Part shown: positions 35,401 through 46,859 of the stretch, one piece after another
How the letters are laid out: every line of letters begins with the position of its first letter
How positions within the stretch are numbered: position 1 is the first letter of the stretch
Assembly (NCBI GenBank): GCA_949126835.1
Contig: OX421507.1
Span: 10,782,900-10,846,899, forward strand
Direction of reading: 5' to 3'
Source: Anisus vortex
Taxonomy: Eukaryota > Mollusca > Gastropoda > Planorbidae
Length of the DNA stretch: 64,000 nt
Made by a program: the position numbers and the translations under genes
Notes under the pieces: model-generated
Told to the model about the DNA's origin: nothing
The model's input: only the letters and a program-made list of their open reading frames with translations
Database searches by the model: none

Positions 35401-38400
35401 AAATTTTTCAAATTTGGGAAAGTTTTGGAAAACTGACCAAGGTTTAATAAAGTTTGTCAGTTTCACTAAGATGGACAAGACAGCCTGAAAATTACTTATT
35501 TTAACTAATAATAAAAATATTAACCATGGATAGCTGAGAAATCGTTAATAAAATCACCAAGATGTTTTTTTAAAATGTAATAAGTACTTAAAAAACACCC
35601 GAAATATTTTTTTGATTTGGACTACCTTTTTTACGTTTTAAGTGAGCATTAAGAAATTTCACGCATGCCAAAGATAAATTAGTCTGTGAATTTATTGTAA
35701 AGTTTGGAAATTTTAATGGTTTTTAGAGCAAGAATCCTGAACATTTTATAGACTTGACCCTTCAGTATTTCTAAATGGTGAGTAATGTTTCATGCAGGTT
35801 TCAAGCTAGTGGCTTCCATGGGCAGCAGATTTTCTCCACTGCTGAGGAGTGCCAGAGGGTCGAGAGCCAATGCTTCAATGTCACCAGCCGGCCACTCCCG
35901 ACCACTCACACAGCTAGAAATGAGCACAATGGTTGAGCTCACAAATAGATTTATTGAAACAGGTTTGGCATTTTTACCAAATACAAATTGAACAATCTAA
36001 CTCTAGACCTAGTCACCTATAGAAGTATAATTAATTGAGTATAATTTACTCAAATCAACGTTTTGAGTGATCTAAGAAAGTATATGCTAGTATCCTTTAA
36101 AGATCTTTTGCAACAGTAGGGCTAATAAAAAAGAGTTCATTGGTTTCCTGGCCACAAGTACTATATGTGGGCAGTGCAATATCCAGCAGTCTGTGCTGGA
36201 TAGACTTCAAGAAGACATTTTAGACTCAGGCTAAAATATCAACATATAACAGGATTTGAACCAAAGAGCTAAACCCCAAAAGTAGGAATGTGACCTTTTA
36301 GATTTTTTTTCAGAAGAAAGAATAGTGTAATTAAAGAATATTTTTTTTTAATATGCTAGAAATATAAAGGTAAACCTTGATTTTAGCCAATAATCTATGC
36401 AAAATAAATTGGTGAAATCCAAACAAAATTCAAATGAAGATACACTAGACCAGGGGTCGGCAACCTTTTGATATTAGTGTGACAAAGAAGTATTTCTTAT
36501 TTATTTAGTGTGCTTTTGGATTAAAAGTCATCCAGCTCTATACTTGTAGAAAAGACAAGTTTTTCATGTAAAATATTGACAAAACTATTCCCAAACATAA
36601 CCCATGAAACTGAAGTCAATGAAAACTTAGGTTTGACTGTACCTATACCATCAGTAATAAATATTATACTAAACCAGTACATATGATATCTGGCTACATT
36701 GATGCACTGAAAGGAAAGAATTTTTTTTTAAATCTGGTCTGGTGGCAGCCTAGCAAATGATTAAATTCATTAAATAAAGACACAACTATATACCACTGCT
36801 TAATCAGAATCAACTTCTTTTTTTAAGTTTTTTTTTTTGTGGCGCTTTTTATACATTTTAATTTTTAGTAGTAATAGTTGCAACATTTTCTGCACACACA
36901 AAAAACAATTAAGGTAACTCAATTATTGTACAATTTCTCTCATGTGTTTATTCATTCAGTGTCATCTGATCAGAATGGTAGTGCAGTGCGTGACTTAAGT
37001 TTCCGGCCTGCAACACCCCCGAGAAGTCCGGACCCGATTTCAGAAAGACTCAACTCAACCTTTAGAAATGAAACAACTCATCTAGACGATAGCATATTAG
37101 TGAGTCCAAATTTTATATACACTTTCTGTTGTAGATCTTTAAATTTAATTGATGATCATCATTTATGATACAAAGAACACATTCTAAAAGGAAATGAATT
37201 GTCATTGATCTAACGACAAAGCTCATACAGCCTGTTAGAAAACCAACTCGGTTCTTAAAGTTTTGGGAAAACTGGCAAAAGTTTAGGCTTTTGCTTTATG
37301 GGAAAAAAAAAAAATCGGCACATGTCACTGTCACTAAAGTAATGTTAGATTACCTTATCTCATTGCAGCAGTATTGAAATGCTATGACTTTTTAAAAAGA
37401 AAAACAAAGAAGGGAGAAAAGTCACATATTTATATAAAACCCCTTTTTATTTTTTTCTTGAAGTAAATTGACTCTAGTTGCCTTAAAAAACAAAGTATAG
37501 AAATTTTTGGCCTGATGCAGTGATTAAAGAAAACATGGTTTAAGTGCTTCTTGTATTATGTTAAAAACTCCTTAAGAAGTCATAATCACACTAAGGATAT
37601 TTATATATTGTCATTAAAGGCATAGAAATTCCTTAATAGTAATAGTGAGAATTTTTTTTACTGTTAACTGTGAAGCCGTCATGAGAATATCAGATAATTC
37701 GTCAATGAAGCTAGGCGTTTCACCATTTTTAGATAATTTAAACATGCTAGCTATTGTAAGCTGATACTAATGACTAATGATACTGTGGGGCTTACATAGT
37801 TAACTTGTGAGCATATTTTAGATTAAAAAATTTAATAGGGTAGTGATTAAATATATTCATTGACATTTAACTGAATTATTTTTTAGGCATTATATTTCAG
37901 TTATTTGGTATCCATTAGGCCTATATAGACAATATATCTTAGAAAGTCCAAGTTCAAGTGTAGGCCTAATAAATGTAATTATGAAAGATTAAATCTATAA
38001 GAATAATCAAACACTTGTGTACCGGTATTAGTTTTTTTCAATAAAATTTATCAAAGTCAATATTTTTGTTGAAAAGGTGTATTAAACTTTTATTCAGTCC
38101 AGATTTAGGGTAAAAGTTCAAAGCGAAAGTAGTCAACATCTAAATAAAAACAGTTCAAAAGCCCAAAATGCTTTGTTTTGTTTTTTATATTTCTTTGCAA
38201 GTAAATATCAGCCATAAAAAGTTAATTATGATGCTTTCCAGATCTCAGGACCACTTTGAAATTTTAATCTCCATTTTCTGGAAAGAGACATTTTGTGACT
38301 TAAGTACTTTAAGAAATAGAATCTTCTACTGAGGTTCAGAAAATGTAACCTTTTTTTTTTTGTTCATTTTAGAAAAAGAATTTTTTAAATAAACAGAAAT

Positions 38401-39673
38401 ATGTAGGACTAAGTTAGTTGTTGTGTAACTAATTATAACCTATGAATTCATATATAATATGAACTTTATATTTTCTTGTTGAGAAAAACAAATAAATAAA
38501 CATTCAATAATTTCAGAATCCCGTCCTGCGACATAGACTAGCAGATCAACTTGGAATTAGATCACGAACACATTCAAGATCTTCAACACCTTTAGTTACT
38601 CAATCAAGGTAAGATTTCTCACAGTTGCACTTTTGGTAGAATTGACAAGCGCTTCATCTCAAAAAAAGTTTATTTCATCCTAATTATGAAATATGAATAA
38701 CTGAATGAATGAAATAACAGCTAAATAATGAAGTATTAACCCTTACAGTCCCGGTCACATATATATTCATCGACCTACTTCTTTTTCTCAGACCCAGACG
38801 CGTAGATTGTCATCAAAATACGAAATCTCCTGGAACCCAGTCACGTATATTTCACTCAATGATGGGTGTCTAACTAAAGAACAAAATAAAGGATTTGACC
38901 TTTCACCATAGTCTCGGGCAGAATATTTATTCAATAGCTGATTAGTTTAATTTTATATCGCTTTTTAAATTATGAAAATCGACCAATTACTGATAGATGC
39001 TACCGAATTACCTTCCGTTATTATGGACGTACGACGTACGTGTTGATGAAGCTTTTTCTTATGAATTAATATTACAAATGAATACAATTCTTTTAGGTAT
39101 TAGATTATTATAATAATGTAAGTTATTATGTTTCTAGCAATTTACTCTTATTATCAATTTTTACCACCAAAAAAGTAAAAAAAATAATTTCGGAACCCTA
39201 TCAATGTCTCAGCCATTCTGAAATAATGTCTGAACCGTAGAGAATAATTAGTAAAATAATGGCCCGGACTGAAGGTATACATCGCCCAAAAGTATGTCGG
39301 GAAGGGTTAAAAACGGATTAATGAAATTGTAATTGAATATTGAAACTATAATTGGATTATAACTGAGTAATGAACCTATGAATGAATGAATAAAATTATA
39401 ACTGAATAATAAAGTATTAATAAATGAATAATGAAAATAAGGAAATGTGATACTGCCGTATCGTTTCTTCATTAACATGATAGTATTTAATTTAGTCTTT
39501 TTCTGTTTTTCATCATTTCTGAATAAACCTTTGTGATCTTAAAGCTGACCTATACATTCTTCAGGTCATCAACTCCGACCTCAAGGTGTTTAGCCAACAC
39601 AAACTCTGGCGTCCAGTGTCGCAACAACTCAACAAGAGACTCTGACTTTTGTCACCTGCACTCCCAGAGTTAA
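29459..39673 (+). CDS. bmb-like: Brambleberry / GEX1 / Kar5-family nuclear fusion protein, 11 exons
   Basis: Exons 29459-29701, 31251-31379, 32022-32207, 33354-33576, 33774-33887, 34102-34281, 35078-35284, 35798-35962, 36960-37099, 38517-38608, 39565-39673. All junctions are GT-AG with consistent phase, giving 595 residues. Residues 1-27 are a signal peptide. Residues 78-152 form the family's cysteine-rich domain (C78, C90, C108, C120, C129, C152) with KKCGDLSEEELGKLSVQLLN, MDGTTWNSY and NRARAMCYATQQ. Residues 190-350 are coiled coil. Residues 360-427 hold two or three membrane helices. The tail is Ser/Arg-rich and ends in a small Cys/His motif (CLANTNSG...FCHLH). Zebrafish brambleberry and plant/yeast relatives act in fusion of nuclear envelopes after fertilisation or mitosis; the same is inferred here. 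Donors of exons 5 (GTTCAT) and 8 (GTTTGG) are weak. Introns carry SINEs, a reverse-transcriptase relic and a hAT end. A second ATG at 29471 may be the start. Confidence 0.93.
29955..30045 (+). repeat. SINE family A fragment in brambleberry intron 1
   Basis: CGATCCCTGCGCCCTGCAGG, GGGCCTAGTGGATGTA, AATAATCTTCTGTCTAGAAG, GAACGTCTGTAA. Same order as 31625-31775 and 51585-51690. Confidence 0.7.
30110..30270 (+). mobile_element. SINE family A copy in brambleberry intron 1
   Basis: GACTCTGACCACG, GAGCGTAGGACGCAATAATC, TTCTTTATAGA, GCGTCTGTAATGTATAA, AATAAGATAAG, then GTTTTCCTGCTTTGTTCAGG and CCCGAATGCC. The second half recurs at 60220 and 62810. The core AATAATCTTCTTTATAGAAG occurs at least ten times in the window. 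Confidence 0.75.
30735..30795 (-). repeat. tRNA-like sequence in brambleberry intron 1
   Basis: On the minus strand GTGGTCGAGTGGTTATACTA resembles an A box and CTTGGGTTCAAAACCAG a B box. The spacing is tRNA-like but the arms do not pair cleanly, so it is read as a SINE head or tRNA pseudogene. Confidence 0.4.
31625..31775 (+). mobile_element. SINE family A copy in brambleberry intron 2
   Basis: Starts with a tRNA-like head (CTGGTCCTGTGGTTAGTTCA, CCGGACTGAC) and continues GATCCCTGCTGCCCTGCAGG, GGGCCTAGTGAACGTAATAA, TCTTCTATCTAGAAGG. This copy shows that the head and the AATAATCTTCT core belong to one element. Confidence 0.75.
32275..32345 (-). mobile_element. SINE family A fragment in brambleberry intron 3
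   Basis: Minus-strand GTATGAGCGTAGGGCGCAAT, AATCTTCTTTATAGAAGG, AGCGTCTGTAATGTATAAGA, TAAGATAAG. It begins about 70 bases after the exon 3 donor. Confidence 0.8.
32505..33240 (-). pseudogene. Degenerate LINE reverse transcriptase in brambleberry intron 3
   Basis: Read on the minus strand the pieces come in the right order for a non-LTR reverse transcriptase. Near 33120-33020 a palm-domain motif (DILKRAFDSIHH, then KTLELYVFPVKVINIV) matches the usual DFKKAFDS...LW..L..YGIP.KI pattern. Near 32700-32530 the C-terminal part reads KAIRWTPTGKRKRGRPLGTF then HEGMVEWCC. Frames are interrupted, so it is dead. Related in type to, but different in sequence from, the LINE at 19341. Confidence 0.8.
36453..36800 (+). 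repeat. hAT-type end fragment in brambleberry intron 8
   Basis: CAGGGGTCGGCAACCTTTTG at 36453 equals the terminal inverted repeat of the hAT element at 47217-49198. No matching right end was found within the intron, so only one end is called and the right limit is arbitrary. Confidence 0.55.
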
Positions 39674-39955
39674 CATTTTGCTCTGCAACAATGTCCATGT
39701 ATTGATAGTTTCTGTCCCTGTTGTTGTTAAATCGCAATGTTTCTTCAAACAGTCATCCTGTTCTGTATTCTCTTGGTAATCTCACACAAGCCTATGTGGC
39801 TACATTTTCTAGTGAATTTAGAAAGTGTAAGGTATCCAGTATTTATAGTTATGAGCAGAAAAGTGTATTTGTCCAATAGGGAAAAATAATTACATTGTAT
39901 AGTAGACAAAAATTGTATATTTATAAATGCTGTGAGTGAAATGGTTTAAAAAATA

Positions 39956-40062
39956 TACCGAATATACTCGCGTATAAGTGGCACTTTTTTTTCAGAAAAT
40001 TTCTACAAAAAGTAGGGGTGCGACTTATGCACCGTGCGACTTATACGCGAGTATATACGGTA
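39956..40062. mobile_element. 107-bp hairpin MITE in the brambleberry 3' untranslated region
   Basis: TACCGAATATACTCGCGT at the left and, on the minus strand, TACCGTATATACTCGCGT at the right, both continuing ATAAGT and GCAC. Flanked by TA-rich sequence. It lies between the stop codon at 39673 and the AATAAA at 40136, so the mRNA would carry a strong hairpin. Confidence 0.88.
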
Positions 40063-40135
40063 CTTATTATTATTCTGCTATGTTCATATTAATAACTTTT
40101 ATTTATTGTTGATGCTGGTTTCATTCTTGTAATAG

Positions 40136-40141
40136 AATAAA
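40136..40141 (+). terminator. Polyadenylation signal of the brambleberry-like gene
   Basis: AATAAA about 460 bases after the stop; the first good signal downstream, followed by a T-rich stretch. Confidence 0.55.
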
Positions 40142-40384
40142 ATTATTTTTTTATGTAACATCATGTTCATAGTTTTTTTTTTTTTTCACAAACTAAAAAT
40201 TCCTGAAATATTGCAACACAGCATTTTCAGTTCATTCAAAAATTGTATTTTAAAGTTTAAAAGTAGATTTCATTTGTGGCAAACTTTTATATTAAATGCA
40301 TTTGTTTTTGGACGGGGGTGGGAGGGGGGGGGGGGGCTATAAGACCTACTTGACTTGAGAGTTGTGTTTAGTTTTTCCTACAGG

Positions 40385-40625
40385 TCATATAAAAGTTTTA
40401 CACAGGAGAGTTTAATTAAAGAAGCACTCACAAGATTTCATGGCCATGCATACTAGGGGAAATGCTTACCTTCCTTAACCTTAACTGTAACTAATGAGCC
40501 ACCAGAGCTAGGACGATCCAGGGACTCTAGACTTGGAAAACAAAATCTTGGTGTTTTTTTTTAGCTGGATTCAAACCCAATAGTTAACAATCTGAATGTG
40601 CTACCACTGGACCACCATTGTAAAA
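40385..40625 (-). mobile_element. tRNA-derived SINE, family B
   Basis: Read on the minus strand it opens with a tRNA-like head: GGTGGTCCAGTGGTAGCACA, then GGGTTTGAATCC. It goes on through CATTAGTTACAG and CCCCTAGTATGCATGGCCAT. This is the copy with the best preserved head of family B. Confidence 0.75.
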
Positions 40626-40649
40626 TACATTGTAGTCACACCACCTTTT

Positions 40650-43600
40650 GCAGACTTCAAATCAAATTTCAAGACCTTCATAAACTGTTGAAAAGTCGAG
40701 TAGCCCTTCACTGGGGTTCACGAGTCTCTTGCAAACTCTAATTTGTATCAAGCCTGCCGTCTGTTTTAGTTAGAGGAGGTTGTTGAGTATGGTAATAGTT
40801 TGTAAACCTACAGCCTCACTAGTGCCATTACATTGTATAAGTTTAGATTACGTGCATCGTTTGTACCCAAAGGCCTCAAATTTTGCGAAGAGTGAAAACC
40901 ACCGGTCCCCAGGAGTTAAACCAGTGGGATAACGCAAGGCAACCAACTCCATAGTGCTTTCAGTGCCAAGCGATTACTAGGATATTTTGCGCCCGGGGAC
41001 AAACTATTGGCGCCCCAACCCCTCTCTGTTCAATCAAACTCTTCTGAATGTAAATAGGCCTACTCCATTTTGGCGCCCTAGGACATATATATAGCCTACC
41101 CGCTTCCTCACGATACGCCTCTGCAACTCTTCGAGCTAGTTTTGCACTTGTGGGGTGGCAGAAAGGCAGGGCCAGATTAAAGCATTTAGTTGTTGCTAAT
41201 ACTTTTTAAAACTCTGTAGGCCTTACCCCCCCCCCCCCCATACACACACACAGACAAGTTATATATACTTCAAATAATACACCACAGAATAAATTTGTAT
41301 TCTTCAAAATTAAAGAAAACTAGACCAGTAAAATTGAAAGTTTTCTCTTACAACCCTTTTGTTCCAAAATCCTTAAAAAAAAATAGTCTTGGCCTAATTG
41401 TAGGCCTATTTATTTAAATTTCTTAACAGCAATGGTCACACAAGCTCACTGTTCAGCTGGACATTCCTGTTCTCAGATAAAATAGGCCTTTACAGTAGAA
41501 TTCCGCAAACCATTCAATCTTGCATTAACCGCCACATTAAACAAGTTGCAACCATAACCAATAAAAAAATATATTAAAAGTGTAGGGACTGCACCACCAA
41601 TAGAGCTAATTATAAATATCATGACTTTGCGCCCATGATATTATTTTCTCTTGCACTGAATTTAAAAGTGTTCAAACATCGATCATACAATTTTATTTTT
41701 AACTTTTTAGTGCACTTTTAAAATAAAATTGATGATTTTTTAAAGTATTTTCGTGTTGTTGTTTTTGTGGGTGACTAAGAGCAAGATATTTGGATGGTAT
41801 AAGTGCATATATACTAAAAAGTTTGTTTTTAAAGGTTTTTTATTCTTGCTATGACATTTTAGCGCCCACCCAAAATGTTGCCTGTTGCAGCCCCCTTTCC
41901 CCTCTCCCAACCCTTCTAGTTAGCTACTGCGGAGATTTTTTTTTTTTTTTTTTTTGTTGGAAAGTACAATGCATGTACTATACCCTACAGTTATTTGCGA
42001 ATAAAATGTATAACATTAGCAACACAACAAGGCAAAAGGATGACCTTTAACCTCAAATCCCACAATGCACAGAACAAACACGCGTAAATATGTGACTCTT
42101 TTTTAGTTAAACCTCGCCCTCCATTCGTTTGTAATATGACAACGTGAATTGGGGTGGGGGGGGGGGGGGATCCAACAAAATAATTGTTATGAATTATGAC
42201 GAGATGGAGTGGCTTGACAAATTTAAAACACAAAAGTTTCTTTTAACTGGAGCAAACAAAAACAAGATTTTATTTCTTCAAGTAGCTGCTATTTAAACAA
42301 GCACACATAAGGTCATGTTATGATTTATGACGCATAATAATTCTCATACATTTCTAGTGGCCTATGTTATTTTGTTAATGAAATATTTGGTAGCTTTAGA
42401 CTAGTGTTTTTTTTTAATTTGGCTAAAAAAAAGATTTAGAACTTTAAGAATTATGTTAATTATGTTTTTTCCCAGTCGATACCACGTGGTGTGCCCGCTG
42501 GGATGGCCGGATCAAGGACAACTAAGCACTTACAAAAAAGATTTTTTTTTTGTAATTTAGTCTGTTACCCTTTTTTTTTTGCGGATCCAGATTCAGTTGT
42601 AGGTTAATTATTATTGAAATTTGTAGTAGGGCCTATGTCAATTGCACCCTATGGGCCAGGAATTTTGGAAAATTCCGTGGCACGACCTTCCCTTGAAGTC
42701 CGAAAATCCCGCGCATATTGGACTAGAGATGTGATGAAGCAAGGTAAATTCCTGACAAGGAAAATGGCTATGGTGACCCTCTCGCTTGATACTTTAAGCA
42801 CGTGCTTATTTTGCTTAATTGCCAGGCTTAATATTAATTCAGCTCCGCCCATATCCCAGTCGTGTCATTTACTTTCTCAAGGTTGTTTTTTTTATAACCA
42901 GTCGTATTTTTTATTACCAGTCGTAGTTTTACTTGACCCTCTAAAAAAAACAACAACTAAATTTTGTTAAAAAATCAAACCCATAATTTTATAGATCAGT
43001 TTTAAAAATCGTTCTATCTTTTCTTATGTCTAACAGAAGCTCGGTTCCATAAGAAGATTTTCTTGATCTACGCCTGTTATCTGAGGTTTTGAGTCTAGTC
43101 TTGCATTTTGAGTAGGGTTTTAAAATATAAGTTGTTGATTTTTCTGATTCATAATTATTTGTTTTTAAATGAATGAATTAAAAAAAAATAGACATTTTTA
43201 TTAGATGTCAAACATGAAATGGCTAATTAAGCAAGTTTACATAGTACGCATTGGCCTAGGTACGCCTATAAGCTTTTTCACTTCTTTTTCTCAAAAGAAA
43301 ATCAGTCATTTTTTTTACCACGCAGTCTTTTGCGGTTTGGCTATTTGGACTAGACCTATATTATAATCCCTATACTGGCCTATACTATAGATCTAAGCCT
43401 ATTATATTTAGGCTATGCTATAGCATTCTGAGAACTCTGGTAGTTGCATTTCAAAATTGAAGAGAAAATAAATGAACCCTCTTGTAAAATTAAAATATGC
43501 AACTTTTAATTTAAATAAAGTCTAAAATTCTAACGATAGGCCAATATTGTGCGTAGATGGTTTTTTTTTTTTTTGCCTCTATTTATATTTGTAAAGATGT

Positions 43601-44324
43601 AAATCCAAAACTTGAACTTTGATGTCTTCAATCCATCATTTGAAGAGAGTCAGCTATTGTTGGGCCAGAGTGCTTACTCGGTGGTCTAGGAACTTGTAAA
43701 GGCAACGCAAATCACGTGTCATCGCAAATCAAAGTGACAGGTAGATTCAACTGTGAGCCTGTGTTCATCACGGTGGCCAGCCTTGCCCTTAATATTTTCA
43801 CAATGAGCCTCCTAATGTGTGGGGGATAGGCCATGTTTATATTTTCACAACCTTGTGGCCTGACACCTTGCCCTTAATTTATGTATATAGATGTTGCCTC
43901 CACCCCCTCCCCTCCCGAGGAAAACTACAAACGATGACATTATAAATATAATATGCTAGATCTTCCACATAGTAGGGCCTATACTATAATTGACTGGTTG
44001 CGCTCTGGACACATTTCTCAATGGGCAAACTACATCATTAAGATCGCGATCCTCGATAACAACCGTGTCCCTTTTGTGAGCTATTGAGCAAGAGATGTAT
44101 CGAATTCTAACTTTTTCGCTAGGATCCCATTTGAGATATTGAATCTGTTAACTATTATTATTGAAAAGACCTTTGATGGCGCCCCAAACAACTGCCCTTT
44201 CTGACGTCACCTTGTGCCGGCATTGATAGTCATTGATAGTACAAATTGTTGGACGAAGTGGGGTTTTCTTGAAGAGTGTAAGACATTAGTCTCCACTTGA
44301 CCCACCAGTTACGCCCATGGCGAC
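40650..44324. other. No gene established; simple sequence and repeat fragments
   Basis: Contains poly-C/poly-G runs (41227, 42155), a 20-base poly-T at about 41936, and several short blocks with GCGCCC that recur locally (40990, 41630, 41860). A worn family A SINE core lies at about 43040-43110 on the minus strand. Frames of 80-118 codons at 41790-42970 show no family resemblance. Downstream exons of the minus-strand secreted gene could be hidden here. Confidence 0.4.
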
Positions 44325-46325
44325 GCATAGGGGTCGTCCATTAATTACGTCAACAATTTTTTGACGATTTTTACCTCCCCCCCTCCCCCTTGTCAACAAC
44401 TGTCAAACTTTCAGAGACCCCCCTATATAATTACGTCAACAATTTGTTAACCCCCTCCCCCTCAAAACAAATAACACAATTTTAGACGCTTGCTTTTATG
44501 TTTAAAGTAGATTTGAAACGGAAAGGTTTATATTATATGTAGCCTAATTTACTTAGGCTAATTGTAATACTTTTTAAAACTTGTTTAAAAGATTTCAAAT
44601 TGAAAATAATTGTCGTATGCGAAGCCACAAAGGGGGTGTAACATGGTTTTTATTCCCCTCACTCGCCCCTCCCACATTTTTTTCAAATCCGAGGATTTTA
44701 ACAATATTTCCTTTCATTTTGGTTACTCTTGTTCTTTTCATATAAATATTTCATCATTTCTAATTTTACGTTTAACTAATGAGCTTTTGGTACAATGTTA
44801 ATTGTTAAATAGTTTAGGGGGAAAATATGCACCAGTCGTTAATTATAGCCTTCTATTTTAACCATATTATGTTCACTATTCCTTCTTGCATTATTGTCCC
44901 CCCCCCCCACACACACACATACATTATACACACTGAAGTTGCCCTCCCTGTTCCCTACCTCTCCTACCTTGCACTATTTGCCACCCACACCTTGCAATAA
45001 TGGCAACGACACTGATACTAATACATTTTTATATCATACAATTTTTACAGAAAATTAGAAATTAAAATGTAAAAATTACTAAATAGAACTGTGTATCCTA
45101 ATCGACCTAATTTTAATGTTTCATCTATTATAACGTAGTCAGCAAATCTATATGTCTAAATATAGGAATTAGGGATGTTAAAAGGAAATAAGGTAGGCTA
45201 AGTATTTCGTACTTCATGTGGTGGGCCACGAATTATTTTTCTGAAGAAATATTTTAAAATAACCATGTTTTTACAATACAAATTACAATACACGTCATTC
45301 AATGTTGTGCAAACATTACTTATAGTCTCAGAGAGGGCCTATTGTTGTTTTTAGTTCTATTGTCAAACCCAGCCATCGCTTACATGGCTTACATAACGAA
45401 CGCCAGTCTCTGGTGCCTAGATGTACTGAGCGGCAAAAAACTGGGTTTCTGAACGTACTCTGCAGACAGTTTGTTGGTGTGTTTGTGTTCCTTTGTTATT
45501 CCAGCCACCATATCTCGCTAGACAAGGGTTGCCAGACGTCCGGTAAAACTAGGACATGTCCTCCATTTTAGACTCTTGTCCTCCGTCCGGCAGGCAAAAT
45601 CTAATGTCCGACTTTTTTACTATTTTGTTTTGTAGGCATTAAGACAAATACATTTTTAAAAATAGTATTAACATGTTAAGAATATAATTGATAAACAGGT
45701 GATGATTTGTACAATAAAAGAATTATCCTTTTTTTTAAGACTATTGCATGAGCTTTAAAGTTGCCCAACCTAATGCAAGCTGCCCATCAGCCTAGAGTGA
45801 ATTTATATGTTATTTTTAACAAAACAGTTTCTTGCTCAGTTTACCAATATACACTTAAACTTAGTGGCAGCTCTTGTAATAAAATATACTGATTGCGGGT
45901 TTAATTAAAGCGACACTATCCAATTAAAACACAAGGTCCAACCCTAAGCTAGACAGCCAAGGCGCTACAATTTTGGTCGTTCACACTGCCTTGCTAATAA
46001 TTGCATTACTTTTCACCAATAGATATAGATATACAAACTTACAAGATAAACACAAAAAGGACATGTCAACTGTAAGCTTAGTTTCCATAATTGATATATT
46101 TGTATTAACGTAAAACCATATTTTTACATGTTATCTCTGTAAGTTGAACAGGGCAAATGTAGAATTTTGTAATACATTTGTATTATTACTTATTTCATAA
46201 AAAGTAACATTGTTGATGTCAACTTTTCTTCACCTCCCCCCCTCCCCCATGTCAACAATTGTCAAACTTTTTTAGACCCCCCTCCCCCCTATTTTGTTGA
46301 CGTAATTAATGGACGTCCCCATATG
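44325..46325. mobile_element. 2-kb TIR element, ATTAATTACGTCAAC family
   Basis: Left end GCATAGGGGTCGTCCATTAA then TTACGTCAACAA. Right end on the minus strand GCATATGGGGACGTCCATTA then ATTACGTCAACAA. Both ends are followed by poly-G/C tracts and by TGTCAACAAT-type words. The interior (CCTACCTTGCACTATTTGCC near 44960) is shared with the copy at 28055 in opposite orientation. No transposase was found; a non-autonomous DNA transposon is inferred. A dispersed repeat at 45526-45887 is nested inside. Confidence 0.72.
45526..45887 (-). repeat. Dispersed repeat, GAGCTGCCATTAAGTTTA family, copy 2
   Basis: Minus-strand copy of 18290-18672, beginning on the plus strand with GGGTTGCCAGACGTCCGG and ending AGTGGCAGCTCTTG. 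It interrupts the 2-kb TIR element and so inserted later. Confidence 0.8.
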
Positions 46326-46570
46326 CAAAATCCTAATTATTTAAAAGTAATCATCCGAATGGATATCTTAATAGGATGAGTAGGCCCTATGTCACGTGCA
46401 ATGGATGGGGCTCTTGCTCGTTGAAATGATTATTTTGTACTAAAAGACAACTTAAATTTAGATCTATTTTAAAGCGACAATGACTTTTATTTTTCCTGAT
46501 TAAGTAGGGCATGAAAATAAGGCATATTTAGGTTACGAAAACGCACCCACTATCGACGTCATTCACGGAA

Positions 46571-46830
46571 CGTCGCATCAAATTTGCCGGCCACATAATC
46601 CACCAGCCTGATCATTGGCTACCCTGCACGGCAACCAGATGGCGACCGCCCAACGGACGACGCGGGCAGGGACGACCTACAACAACATGGCGTACAACAA
46701 TGCCGTTACAGCAGCTGCTACGGACAGAGCTCACTGGAGAACTCTCATTGCCCGATGCGCCGAATGGCGCGTGAGGATATAAGTAAGTAGGCCTAAGTAA
46801 GTAAGTTATGTAGGCCTACAATAAAACCAA
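46571..46830 (+). pseudogene. LINE 3' end: frameshifted reverse-transcriptase C-terminus with TAAG tail
   Basis: Frame 1 from 46571 reads RRIKFAGHIIHQPDHW and NGRRGQGRPTTTW. A shift to another frame then gives TDRAHWRTLIARCAEWRVRI and a stop at 46780-46782. Together these are the usual end of a non-LTR endonuclease/reverse transcriptase. The stop is followed by a (TAAG)n-like tail (AAGTAAGTAGGCCTAAGTAA). 5' truncated and dead. Confidence 0.82.
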
Positions 46831-46859
46831 ATTTGAACTTCGTTTAAAAATCATAGTCT

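Noticed and set aside
42614..42970. 118-codon frame and its antisense 67-codon frame
   Set aside because: No splice context, no family pattern, and the two overlap on opposite strands in AT-rich DNA.
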